Assembly: GCF_025751495.1 (NCBI RefSeq)
Contig: NZ_JAOWKZ010000004.1
Coordinates: forward strand, 1 to 64,000
DNA from: Albidovulum litorale
Lineage (GTDB): Bacteria; Pseudomonadota; Alphaproteobacteria; Rhodobacterales; Rhodobacteraceae
DNA: 64,000 bases
Direction of reading: 5' to 3'
The position numbers were made by a program, and so were the translations under genes. Numbering within the stretch: the stretch's first letter is position 1; each line of letters opens with the position of its first letter. The notes under the pieces were generated by a model. That model had not been told where the DNA came from. It did no database searches and worked only from the letters and a program-made list of their open reading frames with translations. Shown piece by piece: positions 32,778-42,994 of the stretch.

Positions 32778-34295
32778 CTAGTTTACCGTTTTGGCGAAGG
32801 CGCCGAAGACGGGCCGACCATCGGGCAGGCTGCCCGGCACGATCCCATCGCGCCAGAGCACGGTCAGCGGTTCATGGGTGAGGAAGAGGAAATCGCCGCT
32901 GTCCTCCAGCATGTCCTGAAGCTGGACATAGATCGCGGCGCGGCCGCCTTCGTCCACCGTCTCGCGCGCCTTTTCGACCAGCGCGTCATAGTCGGGATCG
33001 GCAAGCCCTTCCCAGTTCCAGACGCCGACCTGATCGGAGATGAAACATTGCAGCGTGTAAAGCCCGTCCGGGTTGCCGAACCAGCTTTTCACGTGCAGTT
33101 GCAGGTCCTTGGCGCGTTCCTCGTCCACGGCCCAGAATGTGCCCTCGTCCTGCCCGTTCAACTCGACCGTCAGGCCGATCTCGGCGAGGTTCGCCTGCAT
33201 GATCTGGGCAATGGCCGCGCGGTTGGCGGTGTTGACGTAGTCAAGACGGATCACCGTGCCCTCGGCCCCCGCCTCGGCGATCAGTGCCTTCGCACCTTCG
33301 ACATCGCGCTCGATCAGCTTGCCCTCGCGGTAGCCGGGCAGGCCCGGGGCGACGATGCCGGGGGCCTGTTTCGCGTGGCCGTTCGAGGTGGCCTGAAGGA
33401 TCGTCGGAATGTCGATCGCCTTCTGGATCGCATGACGGACGCGGATGTCAGACAGCGCTGGATGGGTTTCGGAAATCCCCAGCCAAAGCGGGTCGATGGA
33501 CTGCTTGAGCGCCACCTGTCCGCCGCGCGGCGGACTGGCCGACCAGTTGTCGAATTCCAGTGCCGAGACGCCCGAGACATAGTCGACCTCTCCCGCCTCG
33601 AACGCGACGCGCGCGGCATTGTCGTCGGGGATTGCGATCAGCTTGATCTCATCGAAGGCGCCGGGGGCACCGGTCCAGTCAGGGTCCTTTTCCAGCACCA
33701 TCGACTGGCCCGGTTCGAAGCTCCTGAACCTGTAGGGGCCGGTCGTGGCTACCGGTGTCGCCTCGAAATAGCCACCCGACGCCTCGGCCGCGGCCTTGGA
33801 CACGATGGCGCCCGTGCCATAGGTCATCGTCGCCGACCAGAAGCTGGGCGACGGTTTGGCCAGATGGATGATGCCGGTATATTTGCCCGTCACCTCCACA
33901 TCGGTCAGCAGCGCGTATTCCGGTGCCAGCGCACTTTCCAGATCGGGATTGGCGTGGCGTTCGTAGGAGTATTCCACATCCTCTGCTGTCAGTTCGCCGT
34001 AACCACCCGACCACATGATGCCGGACTTCAGCTCGAACGCGATATTGGCCGGGTCCGAGAGATCGACCGACTTTGCCGCTTCGAGTTCGACCGTCCATTC
34101 GTCCCCGGCGACGTATTTCGCAAGCCGGGGGTAGAGGTTGTCGATCAATATCCATTCCGAGCTGGACCCCGCATAGGCCGGATCGAGATAGCCTGGATCG
34201 GCCGGAATGGCGATGCGCAGCGTGTCTGCGAGGGCGGTCATCGGGAGCGCTGTGGCCAGGGCCGTCGATACGATCAGGCGAACAGTTGGGGTCAT
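32778..34295 (-). CDS. ABC transporter substrate-binding protein, family 5 (peptide/nickel type)
   Basis: A 505-aa periplasmic SBP_bac_5 protein. The signal peptide is about residues 1-22 (ALPMTALA). The mature domain starts with TLRIAIPADPGYLDPAYAG and shows family blocks SIDPLWLGISETHPALSDIR, VRHAIQKAIDIPTI, and LYTLQCFISDQVG. The start at 34295 places the signal peptide at the N-terminus; the frame extends upstream into the regulatory region. It probably binds the amide or peptide later cut by the amidase. First gene of a five-gene operon, divergent from an XRE regulator. Confidence 0.88.
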   Translation of the reverse strand: MTPTVRLIVSTALATALPMTALADTLRIAIPADPGYLDPAYAGSSSEWILIDNLYPRLAKYVAGDEWTVELEAAKSVDLSDPANIAFELKSGIMWSGGYGELTAEDVEYSYERHANPDLESALAPEYALLTDVEVTGKYTGIIHLAKPSPSFWSATMTYGTGAIVSKAAAEASGGYFEATPVATTGPYRFRSFEPGQSMVLEKDPDWTGAPGAFDEIKLIAIPDDNAARVAFEAGEVDYVSGVSALEFDNWSASPPRGGQVALKQSIDPLWLGISETHPALSDIRVRHAIQKAIDIPTILQATSNGHAKQAPGIVAPGLPGYREGKLIERDVEGAKALIAEAGAEGTVIRLDYVNTANRAAIAQIMQANLAEIGLTVELNGQDEGTFWAVDEERAKDLQLHVKSWFGNPDGLYTLQCFISDQVGVWNWEGLADPDYDALVEKARETVDEGGRAAIYVQLQDMLEDSGDFLFLTHEPLTVLWRDGIVPGSLPDGRPVFGAFAKTVN

Positions 34296-34394
34296 GGTCG
34301 GGGCCTTTTCTGAGGTCGAGGTGAACGAAGGATAGGACCGGACAATGTCAGAAAGAAAGTTGATTTGACGCAAGTTTTTATGCCAGATGAAGCG

Positions 34395-34414
34395 AAAGAG
34401 CATAAAAGAGCATA
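34395..34414. repeat. Tandem 10-bp direct repeat at the XRE regulator start
   Basis: AAAGAGCATA occurs twice in exact tandem, one DNA turn apart, ending 1 bp before the ATG at 34416. It lies in the divergent region between the binding-protein operon and the regulator. It overlaps the only purine-rich ribosome binding stretch of the regulator. Likely an operator for the XRE protein itself. Confidence 0.65.
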
Positions 34415-34415
34415 T

Positions 34416-35234
34416 ATGAGCGACAGTAATCTCCCGCAGAATCTTCGGCTTCTCTGCAGCTATGGCGATTCCGTATCCGAGATCTGTCGGCGGATCGGCC
34501 TGAACCGGCAGCAGATGAACAAGTATCTCAGCGGCCAGACCCAGCCCTCACTGTCCACCCTTCGGCGGATCTGCGATTTCTTCGGCGTGGACGAGGGGGA
34601 AATCCTGATGCCACCGCGCGAATTCGCGTCTCTCGTCCGCCTCAGGCCGCCCCGTCTTGGACCAGCCCAGAACCGTTTCGAACTACAGCTTGAGCGTCTT
34701 GTCGATCACGGAACCACATCGGCCCAGCTTTTGGAGCGGCACGAAGGCTACTACTATGTGCATTTCAGCCCGGACCCGGACCGGGACTATATCCTACGCG
34801 CCCTGTGCCGCCTCTACCGAGCTGACAATCGCTGGCTGTCAAAAACCATCGAACGCCATGGCGATGAGGAATTCGCCGTGCCGTCCCCCCTTCGGTTTAG
34901 CGGCGTCGCCATCGAGGCGCATAACCGGTTGATCATCCAGGAGCGGGAATACGGCATGGGGCGCAGCTTCTGGTCCACGATGCTCATAGCCTCTGAATAC
35001 GCCGCGCCGACGTTCCTGCCGGGTCTGGTCCTCGGGATCGCACCGGAAGGGTCGCACGATATCGTTGCAACCCACGTCGTCTGGCAGTTTCTGGGCCGCA
35101 ACCCGAACCTGCGCGCGGCCCTGCGCGGCTGCGGCGTATACGCCTCTGACAGCTCCGACATTGCGGATTATGTACGGCGGTCATGGGCGTCGAGTGCTAC
35201 TCCGGAACAGCGTATTCTGACGGCATCCTACTGA
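34416..35234 (+). CDS. XRE-family transcriptional regulator
   Basis: A 272-aa protein with an N-terminal lambda-repressor-like HTH (residues about 5-60: SVSEICRRIGLNRQQMNKYL then SGQTQPSLSTLRRICDFFGV). A long C-terminal domain of about 200 residues contains GYYYVHFSPDPDRDYILRAL and a late GIAPEGSHDIVATHVVWQFLG; I do not recognise a named ligand domain. Divergent position suggests control of the peptide/amidase operon. The start at 34416 removes an unlikely leader that would cover the direct repeats. Confidence 0.85.
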   Translation: MSDSNLPQNLRLLCSYGDSVSEICRRIGLNRQQMNKYLSGQTQPSLSTLRRICDFFGVDEGEILMPPREFASLVRLRPPRLGPAQNRFELQLERLVDHGTTSAQLLERHEGYYYVHFSPDPDRDYILRALCRLYRADNRWLSKTIERHGDEEFAVPSPLRFSGVAIEAHNRLIIQEREYGMGRSFWSTMLIASEYAAPTFLPGLVLGIAPEGSHDIVATHVVWQFLGRNPNLRAALRGCGVYASDSSDIADYVRRSWASSATPEQRILTASY

Positions 35235-35363
35235 GCCGGTTCCAGATCTTCGCTGGTTGCCGCCAACACCGGTGTGCTGCGGCCCCCCTCATCCGGTTTG
35301 GGCCGTTGGTGGTCACAAGATAATCGCACGCGCCCAAACCGCCGGTCAGATCGACCCGCCGAG

Positions 35364-35377
35364 TTGAGCGAAATCAG
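35364..35377. promoter_or_regulatory. FNR/FnrL-like site upstream of PEP synthase
   Basis: TTGAG-CGAA-ATCAG matches 8 of 10 fixed positions of TTGAT-N4-ATCAA. It is 57 bp before the ppsA start, a usual distance for class II activation. Confidence 0.5.
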
Positions 35378-35433
35378 TCCGTGGCGGTGAAGATCCGGTG
35401 ACAATCGTGCGGGCGCTTGATCTGGAGGATGCA

Positions 35434-37830
35434 ATGAAAACCGATGACCGCCACGTGCGCAATCTGGACAGCGTAACGCGTAACGACATTGCCCTCGTCG
35501 GCGGCAAGAATGCCTCGCTCGGCGAAATGGTCCGTGAACTGGGGGCGAAAGGCGTTCGTGTTCCACCGGGTTTTGCCACGACCGCATTCGCATACCGCGA
35601 CTTCCTTGCGGCAAACGATTTGGGTCCGAAGATCGCCAACCGCCTCGCCCAGTTGAACGCGGGAAAGTTGAAACTGCACGAGGCGGGTGACGCGATCCGC
35701 CGGATGATCGTCGATGGAGATTGGCCAGACGACACGGAGAAGGCGATCCGCAGGGCCTATCGCGATCTGGCGGACGGCACCGGCACTGCCGAACCTGCGG
35801 TCGCCGTCCGCTCCAGCGCCACGGCCGAGGACTTGCCGGATGCGAGTTTCGCTGGTCAGCAGGAGACCTTTCTGAACGTGCGGGGCGAGGAGGCACTTCT
35901 GGCCACATGCCGGCGTTGTTACGCCTCGCTCTTCACCGACCGCGCGATCACGTACCGGCAGATCAAGGGCTTTGACCACGACAAGGTGGCATTGTCTGTC
36001 GGCGTGCAGCAGATGGTACGGGCCGATCTGGGCGGGTCGGGGGTGATGTTCTCCATCGACACCGAGACGGGATTCGACAAGGTCGTGCTGATCAATGCCG
36101 CCTGGGGGCTGGGCGAGAATGTTGTGCAGGGCGCGGTCAACCCGGATGAGTATCAGGTCTTCAAACCGTTCCTCGGCAAGCGCGGTCTGGTCCCGATCCT
36201 TGAAAAGCGTCTGGGGGCGAAGGAAAAGAAGATGATCTATGCCGGCGCGTCCGGCGGCGAGACCCGGAACGTGCCGACGTCGAAAGCCGAGCGGGCAGCG
36301 TTCGTTCTCGGCGATGACGAGATCCTGACATTGGCGCGTCAGGCCAAGGTCATTGAGGATCACTACGGTCAGCCGATGGATATGGAATGGGCAAAGGACG
36401 GAGAAACCGGCGACTTGTTCATCGTGCAGGCGCGGCCCGAGACGGTTCAGTCGCGCCGCACGGCCGGGTCGCTGAAATCCTATGCGGTGGCGAAGACGGG
36501 GCCCAGGCTGCTCTCCGGTCTCAGTGTCGGCGATGCGGCGGTCAATGGCCAGGTCTGCCTGATCGAGACGGCGGCAGAGATCGATCGTTTTGTCGACGGA
36601 TCGGTCCTTGTCACCTCGACGACTGACCCCGATTGGGTGCCGATCATGAAGCGCGCCGCCGCGATCGTAACCGATCATGGCGGGCGCACCTCGCATGCTG
36701 CCATCGTCAGCCGCGAGCTTGGCCTGCCCGCCATCGTCGGCTGCGGCGAGGCCACGCATGTGCTGCATGATCAGCAGGAGATCACCGTTTCCTGCGCGGA
36801 GGGCGAGGACGGATTCGTCTATCAGGGACACGCAGAGATAACCGTGGAGGAACAGGACCTGGCCGGGATCGAGAAGACCCGCACCGGCGTCATGCTGAAC
36901 CTCGCCAATCCCGCCGCCGCCTTCCGCTGGTGGCGGCTGCCGGTGGACGGGGTGGGCCTTGCGCGGATGGAATTCGTGGTGAATTCGTCGGTCAAGGTCC
37001 ACCCGATGGCGCTGGTCGAATACGATCGGCTGACCGATCCCGACGCACGCAAGGCGATTGCCGATCTGACGCGGGGCTATGCAGACAGGGCCGAGTATTT
37101 CGTCGATCACCTCGCGCGCGGCCTGTCGCGGATCGCCGCCGTCTGCCATCCGAAGCCGGTCATCGTCCGGATGTCGGATTTCAAGACCAACGAATACGCC
37201 GACCTTCTGGGCGGGCGTCAGTTCGAGCCCGAGGAGGAAAACCCGATGATCGGGTTTCGCGGCGCGTCGCGCTACTATTCCGACCGTTACCGCGCGGGGT
37301 TCGCGCTGGAATGCCGGGCGATCCGGCGGCTGCGTGAGGAGATGGGGTTCGACAATGTCATCGTCATGATCCCCTTCTGCCGTACGCCGGACGAGGCCGA
37401 CCGGGTGCTGAAGGTTATGGCCGAGAACGGGCTGAAGCGCGGCCGTAAGGGACTTGAGGTCTATGTGATGTGCGAAATCCCGTCAAACGTCGTGCTCGCC
37501 GCCGAATTCGCCGAACGGTTCGACGGGTTCTCCATCGGCTCGAACGACCTGACGCAACTGACGCTGGGCGTGGACCGCGATTCAGAGATCCTCGCGCCGC
37601 TTTTCCGCGAAAGCGATCCGGCGGTGATGTGGATGATCCGCACGGTGATCCGCGAGGCGCACAAGGCCGGATCGAAGGTCGGTTTCTGCGGGCAGGCGCC
37701 CAGCAATGACCCGGCCTTCGCACAAAGTCTGGTCGGGCTGGGGATCGACAGCATCTCAGTCACACCGGACAGTTTCCTGAAGGTCAAGCGCAACGTCGCC
37801 GAGGCAGAGGGGGCGTTGCCACCACACTAG
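35434..37830 (+). CDS. ppsA: Phosphoenolpyruvate synthase
   Basis: A 798-aa enzyme that converts pyruvate, ATP and water to PEP, AMP and phosphate for gluconeogenesis. The N-terminal ATP-grasp part has VGGKNASLGEMVREL and VRSSATAEDLPDASFAGQQE. The swivelling His domain has DHGGRTSHAAIVSRELGLPA with the phosphorylated His. The C-terminal PEP-binding TIM barrel has GLARMEFVVN, FEPEEENPMIGFRGA, the SIGSNDLTQLTLGVDRDS signature and GFCGQAPSNDP. The length fits E. coli PpsA (792). The start at 35434 follows CTGGAGG. Its stop shares the palindrome CTAG with the convergent ACP stop. Confidence 0.93.
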   Translation: MKTDDRHVRNLDSVTRNDIALVGGKNASLGEMVRELGAKGVRVPPGFATTAFAYRDFLAANDLGPKIANRLAQLNAGKLKLHEAGDAIRRMIVDGDWPDDTEKAIRRAYRDLADGTGTAEPAVAVRSSATAEDLPDASFAGQQETFLNVRGEEALLATCRRCYASLFTDRAITYRQIKGFDHDKVALSVGVQQMVRADLGGSGVMFSIDTETGFDKVVLINAAWGLGENVVQGAVNPDEYQVFKPFLGKRGLVPILEKRLGAKEKKMIYAGASGGETRNVPTSKAERAAFVLGDDEILTLARQAKVIEDHYGQPMDMEWAKDGETGDLFIVQARPETVQSRRTAGSLKSYAVAKTGPRLLSGLSVGDAAVNGQVCLIETAAEIDRFVDGSVLVTSTTDPDWVPIMKRAAAIVTDHGGRTSHAAIVSRELGLPAIVGCGEATHVLHDQQEITVSCAEGEDGFVYQGHAEITVEEQDLAGIEKTRTGVMLNLANPAAAFRWWRLPVDGVGLARMEFVVNSSVKVHPMALVEYDRLTDPDARKAIADLTRGYADRAEYFVDHLARGLSRIAAVCHPKPVIVRMSDFKTNEYADLLGGRQFEPEEENPMIGFRGASRYYSDRYRAGFALECRAIRRLREEMGFDNVIVMIPFCRTPDEADRVLKVMAENGLKRGRKGLEVYVMCEIPSNVVLAAEFAERFDGFSIGSNDLTQLTLGVDRDSEILAPLFRESDPAVMWMIRTVIREAHKAGSKVGFCGQAPSNDPAFAQSLVGLGIDSISVTPDSFLKVKRNVAEAEGALPPH

Positions 37831-38072
37831 CCGGTCTTGGCGACGAGGTAGTCGCACAGATGGTCGAACGTGTCCATCTGCGGATAGTCGGCCTCGGGCA
37901 TCTCAAGCCCGAAGCGTTTCGCAAGCGCGGTGACGAGGTTCAGGAAGTCGATGGAATCTATATCGAACTCCTCGCGGAGGTCTTGGCTGCGGTCGACATC
38001 TTTCATGTCGATGTCCGGGGCAATCGTGGCGAGTTCGGCGGTCAGGATCTGTTCGATGCTATCGCGGGTCAT
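37827..38072 (-). CDS. Acyl carrier protein, dedicated
   Basis: An 81-aa acyl/peptidyl carrier protein with the phosphopantetheine site at Ser40 in EEFDIDSIDFLNLV. The ATG at 38072 overlaps the stop of the E2 gene (ATGA), so it is translated with the dehydrogenase genes. It is not near any fatty acid synthesis gene, so it is unlikely to be the housekeeping ACP. A role in carrying an acyl group, perhaps octanoyl for E2 lipoylation or an acyl product of the complex, is inference. Confidence 0.85.
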   Translation of the reverse strand: MTRDSIEQILTAELATIAPDIDMKDVDRSQDLREEFDIDSIDFLNLVTALAKRFGLEMPEADYPQMDTFDHLCDYLVAKTG

Positions 38073-39244
38073 ATCGTGTCGGGCCTTTGCAGATGGGTGT
38101 CGATGGCGCGCAGAAAGAGCGCACCGCGGTGGCCGTCGCTGACGCGGTGGTCGGCGGCGAGGGTGAGCGTGGTGACGGGTCGGGCGACGACCGCACCATC
38201 CGCGATCCAAGGCGCAGTACGCGGGGTGCCGATCCCGACGATGGCGACTTGCGGCGGGTAGATCACGCCGAAGAGCCCGTCGACGCCGCGGTCGCCAAGG
38301 CTGGTCAGGGTGATCGTCGCGTCCGACAATTCACGCGCCTTGAACCGCCCGGCGCGGGTGCGGGCGATAAGGTCGCGCATGTCGGACATGAGCGTGTCGA
38401 GATCCTTTTCACCCGTGTCGAACAAGGCGGGCGCGACCAGCCCCTTGCCGCGCAGGTTGATGGCAAGGCCGACATGGACGGCATCAGACGGTGCAAATGC
38501 ATCTTCGGTGTAGGTGCCGTTGAATTCCGGATAGTCGCGAAGCGCGCGGGCAACTGCCTTGACGTACAGGGCGGCGGGGACGAGCCGGTCTTCAGGCGCG
38601 CGGCCGGCATTGGTCCGTGCGACGAAACCCTCGAGCGCGCTCAGGTCGCTTTGGTGCGAGAGGTAGTAGTGCGGGATCTCCCGCTTCGACCGTGCCATCG
38701 CCGCCGCGATGGCGGCACGCATGTCGGGCATACCGGATTGGCGGGGCCGGGCCTGCACGTCGGCATAGCGGATGGTGCCGTCTGCCCTTGCCGAGATGGT
38801 GCTGAGGTCGATGCCGGTTCGCGCCGCCAACCGCCGTGCGGCGGGCGAGGCGCGGGCGCGCAGTTCCGGAAAGGGCTGGTCCGGTTGCGGCAGCTCCGGC
38901 GGGGGCAGTTCAGGGCCGGGTGGCTGCGGCAGGGGCTCCGGACGAGGCGGCGCTTCGGGCGGTGGCGGCTTTGGCACCGGGTCCTGCGGTTGCGGCGTCT
39001 CGGGTTCACCCTGCGCCCGGATCATCGCGAGCGGCGTTCCGACCGGGACCTTTTCACCGATCTGCACCAGCCAGTTCTCGAGCCTGCCATCCTCGAACAC
39101 CTCGATCTCGATGGCGCCTTTCTGGGTCTCGACAACCGCGATGATGTCGCCGCGATGTACGTCCGTTCCAGGGCTGATCAGTTGTTCCACCAAGGTTCCG
39201 GCCTCCATATCCGCGCCGAGCGAGGGCATGAGAAACGCGCTCAT
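38069..39244 (-). CDS. 2-oxoacid dehydrogenase E2, dihydrolipoamide acetyltransferase-like
   Basis: A 391-aa E2 subunit. The lipoyl domain (1-80) has lipoyl Lys42 in [17 protein letters not shown] Pro-rich linker spans about residues 83-128. A peripheral subunit-binding domain (about 128-165) reads [17 protein letters not shown]. The catalytic domain carries the DHRVSDG active site near the end. It transfers an acetyl (or other acyl) group from E1 to CoA. No E3 gene is in the operon, so dihydrolipoamide dehydrogenase must come from elsewhere. Sits between E1 (ATGA overlap) and the ACP gene. Confidence 0.88.
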   Translation of the reverse strand: MSAFLMPSLGADMEAGTLVEQLISPGTDVHRGDIIAVVETQKGAIEIEVFEDGRLENWLVQIGEKVPVGTPLAMIRAQGEPETPQPQDPVPKPPPPEAPPRPEPLPQPPGPELPPPELPQPDQPFPELRARASPAARRLAARTGIDLSTISARADGTIRYADVQARPRQSGMPDMRAAIAAAMARSKREIPHYYLSHQSDLSALEGFVARTNAGRAPEDRLVPAALYVKAVARALRDYPEFNGTYTEDAFAPSDAVHVGLAINLRGKGLVAPALFDTGEKDLDTLMSDMRDLIARTRAGRFKARELSDATITLTSLGDRGVDGLFGVIYPPQVAIVGIGTPRTAPWIADGAVVARPVTTLTLAADHRVSDGHRGALFLRAIDTHLQRPDTI

Positions 39245-41244
39245 GGCTTTGCCTCCATCACCGCTCTGACGGTTTCGTCGATCCGATCAGTCTGCGGGAT
39301 CGCTGCCTGTTCAAGATGTGCGGCGTAAGGGATCGGCACTTCGGCGCTGCAGACCCGGGCAAGTGGTGCGTCAAGCTCCCAGAACGCTTCTTCGGCCAGC
39401 CGCATGCCGATCTCGGCGGCAAGGCTGCCGGTCTTCCAGCCCTCATCGACGATTACGGCGCGCCGTGTCTTGCTGACCGATGTCAGGATTGTCGGCAGGT
39501 CGAGCGGACGGAGCGTGCGCAGGTCGATCACCTCGGCCGAGATGCCATCCGCCGCCAGCGCCTCGGCGGCATCGAGCGTCTTCCAGAGCGATCCGCCATA
39601 GGTGATGAGCGAAACATCCGTGCCCTCGCGCCGGATCGCGGCGCGGTCGATGTCGACGGGTCCGGCGTTTTCGGCCAGATCCCCTTCGCGGTTATAAAGC
39701 ATGACGTTTTCGAAGATCAGGACCGGATCGGGGTCCTGAAGTGCGGTCCAGAGCATGCCGCGCGCGTCTTCCAGCGTAGCGGGGGCAAGAACACGAAGGC
39801 CGGGGATATGGGCGTACCAGCCTTCCAGCGAATGGGAATGCTGCGCGGCCAGTTGCCGCCCCGCGCCGGTTGCCATGCGGATCACGACGGGCACGCCAAA
39901 CTGGTTGTTCGACATGTGCCGGAATGTGGCCGCCGTGTTCAGGATCTGGTCGAGCGCCAGAAGCGAGAAGTTGACCGTCATTACCTCGACAATCGGCCGC
40001 ATGCCCGCGATCGCGGCCCCTATGCCAGCCCCGGTAAAGCCGGATTCGGAAAGTGGCGTGTCGCGGATGCGGTCGGGGCCGAAGCGGTCGAGAAGCCCCT
40101 TGGAGACAGCATAGCACCCGCCGTAACGCCCGACATCCTCGCCCATCAGAAAGACGCGGTCATCGCGCTCCATCGCGTCGGTGATCGCGGCCTTGACGGC
40201 CTCGCGGTAGGTCGTCGTCATCGTCTTTCCGGGCGGTTCCATGACCGGCGGGTCGGGCCTGTCGGGCGCCGTGACGAAGCGGGTCAGATCGGCGATGGGT
40301 TCGTCCTGACCCGCCTCGGCAAAGGCGACCGCCTCTGAAATCTCGGCGTCGACTTCGGCGATCAGCGCGGTGACCTCATTTTCATGCAACAGACCGTTCT
40401 CCAGCAGCCAGGTCTGGAACCGCACAATGGGCCCCTTCGCGCGCCATTCCTCGACCTCTTCCTTTGGTCGGTAAAGCTGGGCGTCGAACATCGAATGCGC
40501 GCGAAAGCGGTAGGTGCGGCATTCCAGGAATTGCGGTTTGCCGGTGGTGGCGATGGCCTTCAGCGCCTTGCGCCCGGCGGCCTCGACGGCGACGACGTCC
40601 ATGCCGTCCACCACGCTGCTTTCGATGCCGTAACTGCGCGCCTTGACGCTGATATCGGTCTCGGCCTCGGATATCGCCAAAGCCGTGCCCATCGCATAGC
40701 CGTTGTTTTCGCAGACAAACAGGACCGGTAGACCCCAGAGGGCGGCGAGGTTCATCGCCTCGTGAAACTCGCCCTCGGCCACCGCGCCTTCACCGAAAAA
40801 GCAGGCGGTGACGGCATCGCTGCCCTGCATCCGGTCGGCAAGCGCGAGGCCGGTGGCCAGAGGCAGGCCGCCGCCGACGATAGCATTGCCGCCGTAGAAG
40901 TTGTGATCCCGGCTGAAAAGGTGCATCGACCCGCCACGCCCGCCGGCACAACCCTCGGCCTTGCCGTACATCTCGGCCAGAACCGCGCCCATCGGCACGC
41001 CCCGCGCCAGCGCATGCCCGTGTTCGCGGTAGGTGGCGACCAGCCGGTCCTTGTCCTCCAAGAGCGGGATCACCCCGACTGCTATCGCTTCCTCGCCGTC
41101 GTAAAGGTGCAGGAAACCGCGGATCTTCTGCTGTGTGTAAAGCTCGGCACATTTGTCCTCGAACCGGCGGATGCGGATCATCGCCTTCAGAAGGTCGCGG
41201 ACATGGGTGTGGTCTAGGCGGGGTTTTTCGCTGGTGACGGTCAT
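39241..41244 (-). CDS. Fused E1 alpha-beta TPP-dependent 2-oxoacid dehydrogenase
   Basis: A 667-aa fusion of E1 alpha (about 1-325) and E1 beta (about 345-667). The alpha half has [37 protein letters not shown] and the TPP-binding [20 protein letters not shown] with [12 protein letters not shown] stands in place of the usual GDG. The beta half has [40 protein letters not shown] and [11 protein letters not shown]. The type resembles acetoin or branched/pyruvate dehydrogenase E1; pyruvate is likely because acetyl-CoA synthetase and PEP synthase genes flank it. Overlaps both neighbours by ATGA. Confidence 0.9.
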   Translation of the reverse strand: MTVTSEKPRLDHTHVRDLLKAMIRIRRFEDKCAELYTQQKIRGFLHLYDGEEAIAVGVIPLLEDKDRLVATYREHGHALARGVPMGAVLAEMYGKAEGCAGGRGGSMHLFSRDHNFYGGNAIVGGGLPLATGLALADRMQGSDAVTACFFGEGAVAEGEFHEAMNLAALWGLPVLFVCENNGYAMGTALAISEAETDISVKARSYGIESSVVDGMDVVAVEAAGRKALKAIATTGKPQFLECRTYRFRAHSMFDAQLYRPKEEVEEWRAKGPIVRFQTWLLENGLLHENEVTALIAEVDAEISEAVAFAEAGQDEPIADLTRFVTAPDRPDPPVMEPPGKTMTTTYREAVKAAITDAMERDDRVFLMGEDVGRYGGCYAVSKGLLDRFGPDRIRDTPLSESGFTGAGIGAAIAGMRPIVEVMTVNFSLLALDQILNTAATFRHMSNNQFGVPVVIRMATGAGRQLAAQHSHSLEGWYAHIPGLRVLAPATLEDARGMLWTALQDPDPVLIFENVMLYNREGDLAENAGPVDIDRAAIRREGTDVSLITYGGSLWKTLDAAEALAADGISAEVIDLRTLRPLDLPTILTSVSKTRRAVIVDEGWKTGSLAAEIGMRLAEEAFWELDAPLARVCSAEVPIPYAAHLEQAAIPQTDRIDETVRAVMEAKP

Positions 41245-42986
41245 TGTTCATCGCTTTCAAGGGTCGAGATATCGCCTTCCGGCAGGCCAAGTTCGCGCGC
41301 CTTCAGAAGCCGGCGCATGATCTTGCCGCTGCGGGTCTTGGGCAGGTTCTTGCGAAAGACGATGTCCTTGGGGGCCACGGCGGGGCCAAGGCGTTTGCGG
41401 GCATGGCCAAGCAGGTCGAGCTTCAGATCTTCGGTCGGCTCGAAGCGCGGCTTCAGCGCGACATAGGCCTTGACCAGTTCGCCCGCGGTTTCGTCCGGCA
41501 CGCCGATCACGCCCGCTTCGGCCACGGCCTCATGCTCGATCAGCGCGCTTTCCACCTCGAAGGGTCCGATCAGGTGCCCGGCGCTCTTGATCAGGTCGTC
41601 GGCACGGCCGACGAACCAGAAATAACCTTCGGCATCACGCATCGCGAGATCGCCCGAGAGGTACCAGCCATCGCGGAAGCACTTTTTGTACCGCGCCTCT
41701 TCATGCAGGTAGCCGCGCATCATCGAGGGCCAGCCGGGGCGCAACGCCAGTTCGCCGATGGTGCCGGGTGTCGTGACCTCGGTCGCGCCCGCCTCGGTCA
41801 CCTCGACGATCCCGGCATCGATCCCTGGCAGGGGCTTGCCCATCGACCCGGGTTTCACATCCATCGACGCATAGTTGGCGATCATGATGCCGCCGGTTTC
41901 CGTCTGCCACCAGTTGTCATGGAACGGTCGGCTAAAGACCTCGTTGGACCAGACCACCGCTTCGGGGTTGAGAGGCTCGCCGACGCTTGCCATGAAGCGC
42001 AAGGCCGAGAGGTCGCGCCCTTCGACCGCCTCCGCCCCGGCTTTCATCAGCATGCGGATCGCGGTCGGCGCGGTGTACCAGACCGTCACAGCTTCGCGCT
42101 CAAGGATGTCGTACCAGCGGCCTGCATCGAACTCGGCCTCATCGACGATCATGGTGACCCGGTTGGTCAGGGGCGCGATGATTCCGTAGGAGGTGCCGGT
42201 GACCCAGCCGGGATCGGCGGTGCACCAGTAGATGTCCCCGGGCCTTAGGTCGAGCGCGATCCTGCCTGTCATGTTGTGGGCCACGACCGCCTCGTGAACA
42301 TGGACGACGCCCTTGGGTTTGCCCGTCGTGCCGGAGGTGAAGTGGAGTAGCGCCATGTCCTCCGGGTCCATCGCCTCGGTCGCGAAGCGGTCCGGCGCGG
42401 CCTGCATCAGAGGCGGCAGCGTGGCGCAGCCATCCGCCTCGCCATCGGTCAGGAACACGGTCCGCAACTCGGGCAGCCGGTCACGCAGCCCCGCGACTTT
42501 GCGCTTGTAGAGCCGCGCGGTCGTGATCAGCGCATTGGCGCCGCCGATCTCCATCCGGGCATGGATCGGCTCGGGCCCGAAGGCGGAGAAAAGCGGGCAA
42601 AAGACGCAGCCCGCCTTCAAAGTGCCGAGCGCGGCGATATAAAGGTCGGGCGTGCGGCCCATCAGGGCATAGACACGGTCGCCGCTAGCAAGACCCTGAG
42701 CGCGAAGGACGCCGGCGAAGCGGTTGGTCTGCTGTTGCAGGTCAGCATAGGTGAAATCCCGCCGCGCGCCGTCCTTGCCGATCCAGCGCAACGCGGTCTG
42801 TTCGCCATGCCCGTTTGCGACATGGCGGTCGATGGCCTCATGCGCGATATTCAGCTTGTCGCCCGGCAGTCCGTCAATCAGGCCCTGCGCCACGTCCCAG
42901 GTGGATTCTGCGCGCGCCGCGTCATAGTCGGTCATGTTGGCTTGGCGCCTGATCTCCTCGGGCTTGGTTATGTGGTCCTTGGTCAT
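41241..42986 (-). CDS. Acetate-CoA ligase (AMP-forming), AcsA-like
   Basis: A 581-aa acetyl-CoA synthetase of the shorter AcsA type. It has [20 protein letters not shown] (P-loop), [51 protein letters not shown] and [14 protein letters not shown] with the C-terminal catalytic Lys that is commonly acetylated. It activates acetate, or possibly propionate, to the CoA ester. It starts only 8 bp after the upstream ABC permease stop and overlaps the E1 gene, so it joins the BMP transporter and the dehydrogenase genes in one transcript. Confidence 0.88.
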   Translation of the reverse strand: MTKDHITKPEEIRRQANMTDYDAARAESTWDVAQGLIDGLPGDKLNIAHEAIDRHVANGHGEQTALRWIGKDGARRDFTYADLQQQTNRFAGVLRAQGLASGDRVYALMGRTPDLYIAALGTLKAGCVFCPLFSAFGPEPIHARMEIGGANALITTARLYKRKVAGLRDRLPELRTVFLTDGEADGCATLPPLMQAAPDRFATEAMDPEDMALLHFTSGTTGKPKGVVHVHEAVVAHNMTGRIALDLRPGDIYWCTADPGWVTGTSYGIIAPLTNRVTMIVDEAEFDAGRWYDILEREAVTVWYTAPTAIRMLMKAGAEAVEGRDLSALRFMASVGEPLNPEAVVWSNEVFSRPFHDNWWQTETGGIMIANYASMDVKPGSMGKPLPGIDAGIVEVTEAGATEVTTPGTIGELALRPGWPSMMRGYLHEEARYKKCFRDGWYLSGDLAMRDAEGYFWFVGRADDLIKSAGHLIGPFEVESALIEHEAVAEAGVIGVPDETAGELVKAYVALKPRFEPTEDLKLDLLGHARKRLGPAVAPKDIVFRKNLPKTRSGKIMRRLLKARELGLPEGDISTLESDEQ

Positions 42987-42994
42987 CCGGGCCT

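Noticed and set aside
32874-34313. 479-codon plus-strand open frame opposite the peptide-binding protein
   Set aside because: Shadow frame; the opposite strand has a signal peptide and clear SBP_bac_5 blocks.
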